From CAYUYM01 sp964449305 (lineage in GTDB: Bacteria; Bacteroidota; Ignavibacteria; SZUA-365; CAYQST01): 8,941 bases of DNA. The stretch covers positions 1 to 8,941 of the forward strand of contig CAYUYM010000139.1 in assembly GCA_964449305.1 (NCBI GenBank). Direction: 5' to 3'. This document shows, in pieces, positions 1-5,741 of the stretch (its first letter is position 1; every line of letters begins with the position of its first letter). The notes beneath the pieces were generated by a model that was not told the DNA's origin, made no database searches, and worked only from the letters and a program-made list of their open reading frames with translations. The translations under genes and the position numbers were made by a program.

Positions 1-134
1 CTGCTGAGCAACAGTACTGCAAGTACGTGCATGCACCAATACTTCTTGCTCTGAGGGATGTGTAGGGTGTGGACTGTCGGGCGCCACGAGCTGACAATTA
101 GGGGGTTGGGTTTGGAGGTAGAGCACGTGAGTGC
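1..134. other. Atypical segment joined into the VIT-VWA gene
   Basis: By hand count bases 1-120 are about 54% GC, clearly below the flanking coding sequence. The VWA domain loses recognisable sequence at about base 134, one or two codons before the conserved GGT metal-site motif. The stretch contains short perfect palindromes (CAGTACTG at 12-19, GTGCATGCAC at 27-36, CACGTG at 124-129) and a G-rich run at 101-116. I see no convincing gene on either strand. It could be the end of an insertion sequence, a rearrangement breakpoint, or an assembly artefact at a contig edge. No terminal inverted repeat or target duplication can be tested because the other side is outside the window. Confidence 0.5.
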
Positions 135-1205
135 CGTGGCCTCGTAGTAGCGGTCGATGAAGTTCTGCGCGCCGGCGATGTTCTCCGACGTGGCTGTGAG
201 CATCGCGTTGCCGTCGGGGTACTGGAGCACGTCCGTGCTGAAGAGCACGATCTTGAAGTTGTCGGTCTCTGTCAGCCTGCCGATGATGTCCTTCACCGCT
301 GCACGCACGGCGAGGATGCGCTCACCCGCCATGCTGCCCGATGCATCGAGCACGAAGACGAGGTCGCGCGGCGCGGTGGGCTGCCCCTCACCCACCACAG
401 GGTGCCAGGTCATGAAGTAGGGATCGGTGCCCGAGGTGTCCGGATCGTGCCAGGTGAGCGTGGGAAACACGGTGAAGAGATTCTCCGGCTTGTAGCGGAG
501 CGTGTAGTCCTGCGAGTAGTTCTGGTTCTCCAGGCCGAAGGTGATGTCGTAGCGCGAGTCCGACACCTGCGTCACGCGGTTCAGCAGGGGATTGGAGTCG
601 AAGGAGCTGGAGAAGTCGAGGATGCGGAGCCTGGATCGGACGGTGATGGAAAGCTGTGTCTGCGCCACGGGCTGTGTCTGATACCCCTGCATGTTGAGCG
701 GATATGTGTAGTGGACGTAGCCATCGGGGGTCATGGGCAGCGTGTGGAAGTACTGCATCTCGATGCGGCGCGTGCCGAAGCCGGCGATGGGGAAGATCTT
801 GATCTGGAAGCGGTTGGCACCGAGGGACTCCAGGATGGCCGGATCACGACGCGTGCCCACCACCACCGAATCGTACATGCGTTCAGCATCCTCCTTCTTC
901 TTCACGATGAAGGTGAGGCGCTTTCCGTCCACCCACAGCCAGAGGCCGTCCACCACGGCGCCCTCCGGAAGCTGGAACGCGTAGAAGCCCTCCAACACCT
1001 GGTTGTTCGGATTCGTGAACTCCTCGTCCACATGCGTCACAGCGAGCAGGCCCTCGATGGTGACGGATGTGCGGATGCGTGAAATCAGGAGGTTGTAGAT
1101 CGGAGCCTCGGTTCCGGGGCGGCGGGCGTAGAGGACGCCGGCCATGGCATCGTGCAGCATGAGGATGCAGGCAAACAACAGCATCAGTCCCAACAAACGT
1201 TTCAT
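1..1205 (-). CDS. Exported VIT + VWA domain protein, 3' end off the window
   Basis: The ATG at 1205 follows a strong Shine-Dalgarno AGGAGGT (1210-1216, 4-nt spacing). The frame stays open to the left edge (401 codons visible, no stop). Residues 1-22 form a signal peptide (Lys-Arg, hydrophobic core, Ala-Met-Ala cleavage site). Residues ~34-170 match a VIT (vault / inter-alpha-trypsin) domain, including the EEFTNPNNQ and FYAFQLPEGA signatures. A VWA domain starts near residue 279 with an intact MIDAS DASGS at 287-291 (DNA 333-347). VIT-VWA proteins are usually secreted or surface adhesion and metal-binding proteins; the ligand here is unknown. The VWA fold should continue with an A-T-G-G-T motif, but after Ala356-Thr357 the similarity stops (Ala-Leu-Thr-Cys-Ser). 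The last ~45 codons, read from bases 1-134, are lower in GC and probably foreign to the gene, so it is likely disrupted or mis-joined. It lies 113 bp downstream of the other VWA gene, probably in the same operon. Confidence 0.85.
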   Translation of the reverse strand, partial: MKRLLGLMLLFACILMLHDAMAGVLYARRPGTEAPIYNLLISRIRTSVTIEGLLAVTHVDEEFTNPNNQVLEGFYAFQLPEGAVVDGLWLWVDGKRLTFIVKKKEDAERMYDSVVVGTRRDPAILESLGANRFQIKIFPIAGFGTRRIEMQYFHTLPMTPDGYVHYTYPLNMQGYQTQPVAQTQLSITVRSRLRILDFSSSFDSNPLLNRVTQVSDSRYDITFGLENQNYSQDYTLRYKPENLFTVFPTLTWHDPDTSGTDPYFMTWHPVVGEGQPTAPRDLVFVLDASGSMAGERILAVRAAVKDIIGRLTETDNFKIVLFSTDVLQYPDGNAMLTATSENIAGAQNFIDRYYEATALTCSTSKPNPLIVSSWRPTVHTLHIPQSKKYWCMHVLAVLLLS

Positions 1206-1209
1206 GTCA

Positions 1210-1216
1210 ACCTCCT
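1210..1216 (-). promoter_or_regulatory. Strong ribosome binding site of the VIT-VWA gene
   Basis: Perfect AGGAGGT on the minus strand, 4 nt before the ATG at 1205. It fixes the start codon of the VIT-VWA protein. I see no clear terminator hairpin in the 113-bp gap (1206-1318), so co-transcription with the upstream VWA-T9SS gene is plausible. Confidence 0.8.
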
Positions 1217-1318
1217 GATCATCGTGTGTTCTTCCAGTGGGTGGGATCCGCAGGGTTCGGTGTGCAATGGCGCGGTCCGTGCGTTCACATCATGGACACG
1301 GGATGCATGGGAAAATTC

Positions 1319-2530
1319 CTAGCGGGTGATGAGCATCATGCGGGTCACGATCCCGCGCTCCGTCCGGAGGCGGAGGAAGGCGACGCCGGCGGGGAGGGAT
1401 GACGGGGTGAGCGACACGCTGTGCGATCCGCCTGCGAGGAGGCCGTCTGCGAGCACCGCCACGGTGCGTCCCATCACGTCGGTCACGGTGAGCGTCGCCC
1501 ACTGCGGTGCGGTGCCACCAAGCGTGAATCGCAGTGTCGCCCCGATCCGCCCATCCACCGGATGCGGGTGAACGGCATCGATCGATGCATCCGTCGGCAG
1601 TGCCGCGTCGGGATCCGCACGTGTCGGATCATCGGTGAAGATGTACACGGATTCCGACGTCCCGCCGCATGCGGTCACCACCGCCCGCACCTGCCGTGGG
1701 GTGAAGGACCATGGTGCCGTGTAGATGATGCGGTACTCGTCGAACTCCCGCCGGATGGCGCTGGAGAGGCTGCGGAAAATGGCGGGGATGGAGGCGCTGT
1801 CCGGTGCGGCGATGTACCAGCCTCCGGAGGCGGTGGCGAGCTTCGCAAGGGCTGCGGGATCCGGCTGCGTGCCGATGCCGATGATGAAGATGCGGTAGTT
1901 GTATTCCCGGGCCGTCGTCACGAGTGCGTCGAGACCGGGTGTGGAGATGGCATCACGGCCGGCGGTGACCGCCACGATGACGCGCAACGGTTCCGTGCCG
2001 TGGGATTCGATCTCCGTGATCCCCGTGGTGATTCCATCGAAGACGCTGTGAACGCGCTGCCCGCCGGTGAGCGCCAGCGTGGCGAGTGTCGTGCGCAGAT
2101 GCGTCGCGTCGTGCGTCAGGAACTCGTGGATGTCGAGCGCGCTGCCATAGGAGATGAGCGCCGTCGCCTGGCAGCCGGACTTCATGCTGTCCACGAACTC
2201 CATCGCCCCTGCGAGCATGGCCGTGTAGTGAGATCCCAGCATGGCGCTGGAGCGGTCCAGCACGAGGGCCACATTGTAGCATGCGTTCCTGTCCGGCGCC
2301 GGGCGCTGGTCGATGGTGTAGGTCCCGGGCGCCAGCCAGGCGACATCATGCTGGATGGTGAGCTCGCCCACGGTGAGGGCGTAATACGGCGTTCCTCCAC
2401 AGGTCACCGCAAGGTCCATCTGGTGGATGCGGTCCGACAGGGCGCGCACACGGTGGATGGAGGCGGCGGGTTGCGCAACGGCGCCCGCCGTGCAGAGCAG
2501 GGCGAGAAGCAGGATGCGGCGGATGCTCAT
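1319..2530 (-). CDS. Secreted VWA-domain protein with T9SS type A C-terminal sorting domain
   Basis: This is a 403-residue protein. The frame is open upstream to 2800, but the real start is the ATG at 2530: it follows AGGAGGT by 6 nt, begins a clear signal peptide (Arg4-Arg5, hydrophobic core, cleavage after Ala-Val-Ala near residue 19), and overlaps the previous stop as ATGA. A VWA domain spans ~86-262. Its metal site is degenerate: Asp92-Arg-Ser94-Ser95-Ala96 instead of DxSxS, GGQ at 156-158 instead of GGT, and Thr-Ala-Gly at 189-191 instead of TDG. Residues ~318-403 form a T9SS (Por secretion) sorting domain: HPHPVDG, a central VTDVMGR strand, LPAG at 379-382, and a basic C-terminus ending Ile-Thr-Arg. 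The protein is therefore predicted to cross the outer membrane by T9SS and be surface-anchored or released. Cysteines 44, 84, 120 and 288 could form disulfides. The binding partner is unknown. Confidence 0.92.
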   Translation of the reverse strand: MSIRRILLLALLCTAGAVAQPAASIHRVRALSDRIHQMDLAVTCGGTPYYALTVGELTIQHDVAWLAPGTYTIDQRPAPDRNACYNVALVLDRSSAMLGSHYTAMLAGAMEFVDSMKSGCQATALISYGSALDIHEFLTHDATHLRTTLATLALTGGQRVHSVFDGITTGITEIESHGTEPLRVIVAVTAGRDAISTPGLDALVTTAREYNYRIFIIGIGTQPDPAALAKLATASGGWYIAAPDSASIPAIFRSLSSAIRREFDEYRIIYTAPWSFTPRQVRAVVTACGGTSESVYIFTDDPTRADPDAALPTDASIDAVHPHPVDGRIGATLRFTLGGTAPQWATLTVTDVMGRTVAVLADGLLAGGSHSVSLTPSSLPAGVAFLRLRTERGIVTRMMLITR

Positions 2531-3300
2531 CGTCCCACCTCCTTTCCCTGCCTGGCCTGCAGCGGCGTATGCATGCTCCACGGCAGGGGGATGTTGTACG
2601 TGTACTCCGGTCCGCGCACGTTGATGATGAAGATCGTGGACGCATAATCCGGCGCGGTCTTGAACCATGGATACTGTTCCTGACCGAAGCGGACGAGGAC
2701 GTTGGGCCCCTCGTGCAGTTCGCCATACTGCTTTGTGGGGATCTGGGCCAGCCTGCGCCCCTCGGCGAATGCGAAGAGCTGCTGTTCCGACACGCCCCAC
2801 ACGGGTTCGCCCTGGTCAAAGGTCTGATTCCTGTCCGCGTCCTGATAGAGCACGATGGCGGCCACGGCAAGGCGCGCGCCCGTGTATCGGCGGAAATGAT
2901 CCGGCGGGATCGCGATGCGCAGTGGGAGCCCGGCGGCGGGGAGGTCGAGGTAGTTCGCCGAGATGGAATACAGATCGCGCCAGGGTTGCACCGCGGAGGT
3001 GTCCGGCAGCATGCACACCACGGCGATCCGGAGGCCGGAGCCGGTGAAGCGCTGAAGCGCGACACGCGCCGTGTCCACGAGCGCTTCGAAGCGGATGGAG
3101 GAGGCGAGCACCGCGGCCAGCGTGTCGAAGCGCGGGTCGTCCTCGCCCTGGTCCACGTAGGAGGAGGTGATGACGCGTGTGGTGTCGTAGTCCGCCGGAT
3201 TCGCGCATGCCGCGAGCAGAAGCCCGGTCAGCACTGCCGGCAGCATCGCACGCCGGATCCACGCAGAAGGGCGGGCGCTAGAAGGCGATGTTGATGCCAT
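2527..3300 (-). CDS. Predicted lipoprotein with an EF-hand-like calcium loop
   Basis: This is a 257-residue protein of no family I can name. From the ATG at 3300, the N-terminus has Arg17-Arg18, a hydrophobic stretch and a lipobox Leu-Ala-Ala-Cys with Cys32, so signal peptidase II processing is expected. The ATG at 3246 would lose the positive n-region, so I prefer 3300, although it has no Shine-Dalgarno and overlaps the upstream gene by 23 bp. Residues 154-165 (DADRNQTFDQGE) match the 12-residue EF-hand-type loop at positions 1, 3, 5, 9 and 12, just after a hydrophobic strand; this pattern occurs in other secreted lipoproteins and suggests bound Ca2+. The stop overlaps the start of the VWA-T9SS gene (ATGA), implying translational coupling and a shared envelope role. 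Location is the periplasmic or outer face of a membrane; function is unknown. Confidence 0.85.
   Translation of the reverse strand: MASTSPSSARPSAWIRRAMLPAVLTGLLLAACANPADYDTTRVITSSYVDQGEDDPRFDTLAAVLASSIRFEALVDTARVALQRFTGSGLRIAVVCMLPDTSAVQPWRDLYSISANYLDLPAAGLPLRIAIPPDHFRRYTGARLAVAAIVLYQDADRNQTFDQGEPVWGVSEQQLFAFAEGRRLAQIPTKQYGELHEGPNVLVRFGQEQYPWFKTAPDYASTIFIINVRGPEYTYNIPLPWSMHTPLQARQGKEVGR
2537..2543 (-). promoter_or_regulatory. Ribosome binding site that decides the VWA-T9SS start
   Basis: AGGAGGT on the minus strand lies 6 nt before the ATG at 2530 and inside the last codons of the upstream lipoprotein gene. It argues against the 90-codon longer reading of the same frame that starts at 2800, which lies wholly inside the lipoprotein gene and has shadow-like composition. 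Confidence 0.8.
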
Positions 3301-4492
3301 AGAGGAACCCGAGTGTGTGGCTGGTGAACAGGTTGCCGTTGAAACGATAGGCGAGCAGGGAGGCGTTGACGCCCACGATGATGCTGACCGGTTCGAAGGG
3401 GGTGAGCGTCACGCCGATGCGCGATCCGAAGATGGGGCCGAGGTCGCATCCGCCGATCTGCAGCATGATCTGCGGCGTGACGCCGCGCAGCAGGGGCAGG
3501 GAGTATCGGTAGAATCCACCCCCGTAGGTCATGAGCGGCTGCTGCTGGTACAGGTGGATCGAGTCGGACGCGATGGTGTAGAACTCCTGCGCGAAGGCCT
3601 TCCGCCCGGCCATGATGCCCAGGGCATGGTGCTCATCGAGGTTGTAGGCCGCGAGCACGGCCATGTTCTGTTGGGCGCGATCCGCGCCGATGCGCCTCGT
3701 GTTGATGTATGGATATGTGTTGAGGTGCTCGTTCTGCACCTCAAGGTCGATGCGGTCCAGGAAGGACCATGTCGGTGGCCGGTGCGGTGCGGCGATGGCA
3801 ATGGGATCGGCCACGGCCTGCACCCGCTCCGCTGCGGGGAGTGCCACGTAGAGCGTGTCACGATACCACTGACGCACGGTGTCGCGGATGGTGACGGTGG
3901 CCCCCGCCATGCGGATGGTGTCGCGCACGGGCACGGCATCCCTGCGCACGACACGCTGCGTCATCGGCATCGCGTCGTCGGCATCGCCGGCAGCAGTGGT
4001 GCGCACCCGTCGATCCGCCCCCGGCTGCACGGCGGCATCCGAGGCCGGCTCCATCGGGGCTGTGGTCTGCCGCGTCATCGATGCGCCGGATTCTGCACCC
4101 GGGCTGCCGCCGTCGTGCACACCACCCGCCAGTGCCGGTGGCTGCGGCTGCCCTGCGGCATCGAGCCAGGAATGTGTCATGAGACCGGCGGTGAAGAACC
4201 CCACGGCTGCGACCAGCACCGCGAGGCCGCGCCTCCAGGTCCACACCAGAGCGGCGGTGCCGGCGGTGGGCGGCGGGGCGGCTGCCGGCAGGATGCCGAG
4301 CACGGCGGCGTCGAGGTGCGCAGGCACCGCGGCTGTCTGCAAATCCGCCACAAAGGCGGCCCGTGTGCCGAGGTACTCATGGAACATCGCGAGCTTCTCG
4401 GGCGAGACGGACAATGTGTGCATGAGCTCCGCCTCCTCGGCGGGGGTCAGCGCCCTGTCCATGAATGCGGAGATGTGTTCTTCGATCGTCAT
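3278..4492 (-). CDS. Membrane anti-sigma factor-like protein with C-terminal beta-barrel-like domain
   Basis: This 404-residue protein starts 13 bp after the ECF sigma stop, with GGAAGG (4498-4503) as ribosome binding site. Residues 1-65 resemble the cytoplasmic helical domain of anti-sigma factors (short helices, acidic EEAEL, no HxxxCxxC zinc motif). One transmembrane helix lies at ~89-106. Residues ~108-240 form a Pro/Ala/Asp-rich periplasmic linker containing three Arg-Asp-Thr units (190-192, 203-205, 211-213). Residues ~241-404 alternate polar and hydrophobic in strand-like runs with many Tyr, Phe and Gly, and end in Phe, as outer-membrane beta-barrel proteins do. The likely role is to hold the neighbouring sigma factor at the inner membrane and release it on an envelope signal, perhaps sensed through an outer-membrane domain. 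The sigma/anti-sigma pairing is inferred from order and spacing; the barrel from pattern alone. The domain could instead be a periplasmic beta-sandwich. Confidence 0.8.
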   Translation of the reverse strand: MTIEEHISAFMDRALTPAEEAELMHTLSVSPEKLAMFHEYLGTRAAFVADLQTAAVPAHLDAAVLGILPAAAPPPTAGTAALVWTWRRGLAVLVAAVGFFTAGLMTHSWLDAAGQPQPPALAGGVHDGGSPGAESGASMTRQTTAPMEPASDAAVQPGADRRVRTTAAGDADDAMPMTQRVVRRDAVPVRDTIRMAGATVTIRDTVRQWYRDTLYVALPAAERVQAVADPIAIAAPHRPPTWSFLDRIDLEVQNEHLNTYPYINTRRIGADRAQQNMAVLAAYNLDEHHALGIMAGRKAFAQEFYTIASDSIHLYQQQPLMTYGGGFYRYSLPLLRGVTPQIMLQIGGCDLGPIFGSRIGVTLTPFEPVSIIVGVNASLLAYRFNGNLFTSHTLGFLYGINIAF

Positions 4493-4505
4493 GGTGGCCT
4501 TCCGG

Positions 4506-5051
4506 TCAATGGTCGTTCTTCGGGTTCAGAAGCCCGCGCATGAGCTGCCGGGCACGGAAGATGCGCTTGCGCACCGTGGTGAGAGGCACGCCGGTGAGGC
4601 CGGCGATCTCCTCGTAGGAATAGCCCTCGTACTCGCACAGCAGGATGGCCTGCCGCAACTGGGCGGGGAGGCGGTCGAGGGCGTACTGGAGGTCATACCG
4701 CTCGGCATGGCCCACCTCGGGGGCCGGCAGCAGCTCCTCCATCTCGTCGATGTCCGCCGGGTGCTTGTTGTCCCGGATCACGTTGAGGCAGCGGTTGTGC
4801 GCGGTCGAAAGGAGATACCCCTTGATGTTGGTGATCTCTCTGCCGCTGCGCAATTGTTCGAGACATTTCATGAACACGTCCTGGAATATGTCCTCCGCCG
4901 CCGGACCGGTGCCGAGGAAACGGACGCAATACAGGTACACGCCCTGCTTGTGCCGGGAGTACAATTCGGTGAACGCCGCATCCTCGCCGTTGCGTATGCG
5001 GCGGGCCAGCTCATGGTCCACGGAAATCTGGTCGCTGACGTCAGTGTTCAA
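4506..5051 (-). CDS. ECF-family RNA polymerase sigma factor
   Basis: This is a 181-residue protein of normal ECF length with only regions 2 and 4. Region 2 spans ~26-95: AFTELYSRHKQGVYLY, then AEDIFQDVFMKCLEQL, the core-binding and -10 recognition helices, followed by the IKGYLLSTAHNRCLNVIRD segment. Region 4 spans ~118-172, with ALDRLPAQLRQAILL and the helix-turn-helix YEEIAGLTGVPLTTVRKRIFRAR that reads the -35 element. It directs RNA polymerase to a small regulon and is probably autoregulated, as is usual for the family. The frame begins with TTG at 5051; no in-frame ATG gives a full-length protein, and an in-frame GTG at 5021 is the alternative. Neither has a strong Shine-Dalgarno. It is first in the minus-strand set and sits immediately before its presumed anti-sigma partner. 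Confidence 0.95.
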   Translation of the reverse strand: MNTDVSDQISVDHELARRIRNGEDAAFTELYSRHKQGVYLYCVRFLGTGPAAEDIFQDVFMKCLEQLRSGREITNIKGYLLSTAHNRCLNVIRDNKHPADIDEMEELLPAPEVGHAERYDLQYALDRLPAQLRQAILLCEYEGYSYEEIAGLTGVPLTTVRKRIFRARQLMRGLLNPKNDH

Positions 5052-5132
5052 GGTTGCTTCGCACGTTTCACCGGTTGTGACTCCGCACCGTTCTCTGGAT
5101 AGACACGATGGCGGGGCATTGATTCCTGTTCC

Positions 5133-5146
5133 TCCGAAAATACGGA
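5133..5146 (-). promoter_or_regulatory. Weak promoter or operator candidate upstream of the sigma factor
   Basis: The 140-bp gap 5052-5191 should hold the sigma operon promoter. Its most AT-rich spot, read on the minus strand, is TCCGTATTTTCGGA: a 4-bp inverted repeat around TATTTTCG, which is 5/6 to the Bacteroidota -7 box TAnnTTTG. No matching TTTG -33 box is found 19-21 bp upstream, so this may instead be a regulator site or chance. It would give a leader of about 75 nt. Confidence 0.22.
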
Positions 5147-5191
5147 TGATTCCGCTTTCCCGCCTCCCCGCGGCTGGAGCGGCATCTCGCG

Positions 5192-5677
5192 TCAGGAGGC
5201 GTCGGAATTCTCCGGGGGCGGCGGGCCGAACAGCCGCTCCAGCACCTCGCGCCGGTGCCGGAAGATGCCCTGCAGCTCACGCTTCACGAACCAGGCCCCC
5301 AGGCGCCCGAGCGGTCCGAACGGCAGCACGTAGTGCACTCTGTCACGCATCTCCACCCCCCCCTCGATGGCACGGAGGAAATGCGCATGGTGCCACATGC
5401 GGTAGGGCCCGAAACGCTGCTCGTCCACAAAGTACTCGCCGTCCTTCACGTGCGTGATCTCCGTGACCCAGGTGACGCGCACACCGGGCAGCACCCGCAC
5501 CCGGTAGGTGATGATCTGCCCGGCGTACATCCGCCCCGGTTCCTCCCCGCTCGTGATGCGGAAATCCATGCGCGGAGGAGTGATCGCCCGCAGATTCACG
5601 GGTGTGGAGATGTAGGCCCACATCGTGTCGGACGTGACGGGAAGGCGCTGGATGGTGTCAAGGGTGTCGACAATCAT
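5192..5677 (-). CDS. SRPBCC (START-like) family protein
   Basis: This is a 161-residue protein. The same frame is open much further upstream (to 6064), but that part is shadow of the neighbouring gene; the ATG at 5677 begins the recognisable domain and is preceded by GGGGAT. The sequence fits the SRPBCC helix-grip fold group related to COG4276-type proteins: VWAYIS-like start (MWAYISTPVNLRAITPP, 19-35), GQIITYRVRV (53-62), WVTEITHV (70-77), the conserved FVDEQRFGPYRMWHHAHF block (83-100), D..HYVLPFGPLG (112-124) and a long C-terminal helix with IFRHRREVLERLF (138-150). Such proteins bind hydrophobic ligands or act as cyclase-like or polyketide-associated factors; the ligand here is unknown. 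There is no signal peptide, so it is cytoplasmic, unlike all its upstream neighbours. It lies 64 bp after the collagen-stub lipoprotein and may be its operon tail. Confidence 0.88.
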   Translation of the reverse strand: MIVDTLDTIQRLPVTSDTMWAYISTPVNLRAITPPRMDFRITSGEEPGRMYAGQIITYRVRVLPGVRVTWVTEITHVKDGEYFVDEQRFGPYRMWHHAHFLRAIEGGVEMRDRVHYVLPFGPLGRLGAWFVKRELQGIFRHRREVLERLFGPPPPENSDAS

Positions 5678-5682
5678 GCTGG

Positions 5683-5694
5683 ATCCCCGGGGAT
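5683..5694. repeat. 12-bp perfect palindrome overlapping the SRPBCC leader
   Basis: ATCCCCGGGGAT reads the same on both strands. It ends 5 nt before the SRPBCC start codon at 5677, so it covers the Shine-Dalgarno region. A dimeric repressor could bind there, or it may be chance in GC-rich DNA. Confidence 0.4.
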
Positions 5695-5701
5695 TGGATG
5701 T

Positions 5702-5721
5702 GCTCCTGCCGTTGCGGGAGC
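5702..5721 (-). other. Small hairpin in the gap between two genes
   Basis: GCTCC and GGAGC arms plus two inner GC pairs can form a stem of seven pairs with one mismatch around an AACG loop on the minus strand. It sits 21 bp after the collagen-stub lipoprotein stop (5742). There is no U-tract after it, so it is not a standard intrinsic terminator; it could slow or partly separate expression of the SRPBCC gene. Confidence 0.3.
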
Positions 5722-5741
5722 GTGTGCGAAAGGCGCGCGGG

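Noticed and set aside
1206..1318. Terminator or second promoter between the two VWA genes
   Set aside because: No stable hairpin with a U-tract and no convincing promoter boxes were found in these 113 bp.
1421..2647. Long plus-strand open frame (408 codons) opposite the VWA-T9SS gene
   Set aside because: It is fully antisense to a well-supported gene, with His/Arg/Gly-rich shadow composition, no domain and no ribosome binding site. GC-rich coding DNA gives such frames by chance.
2531..2800. 90-codon N-terminal extension of the VWA-T9SS protein
   Set aside because: It lies inside the upstream lipoprotein gene, would bury the signal peptide, and the AGGAGGT at 2537-2543 points to the ATG at 2530.
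3317..5102. Two long plus-strand open frames opposite the anti-sigma and sigma genes
   Set aside because: Both are shadows of the minus-strand genes, whose family signatures are clear; they have biased composition and no recognisable domain.
5062..5130. GGAAC-type ECF promoter upstream of the sigma factor
   Set aside because: A minus-strand GGAAC is present, but no matching -10 element lies at the usual 16-17 bp spacing.
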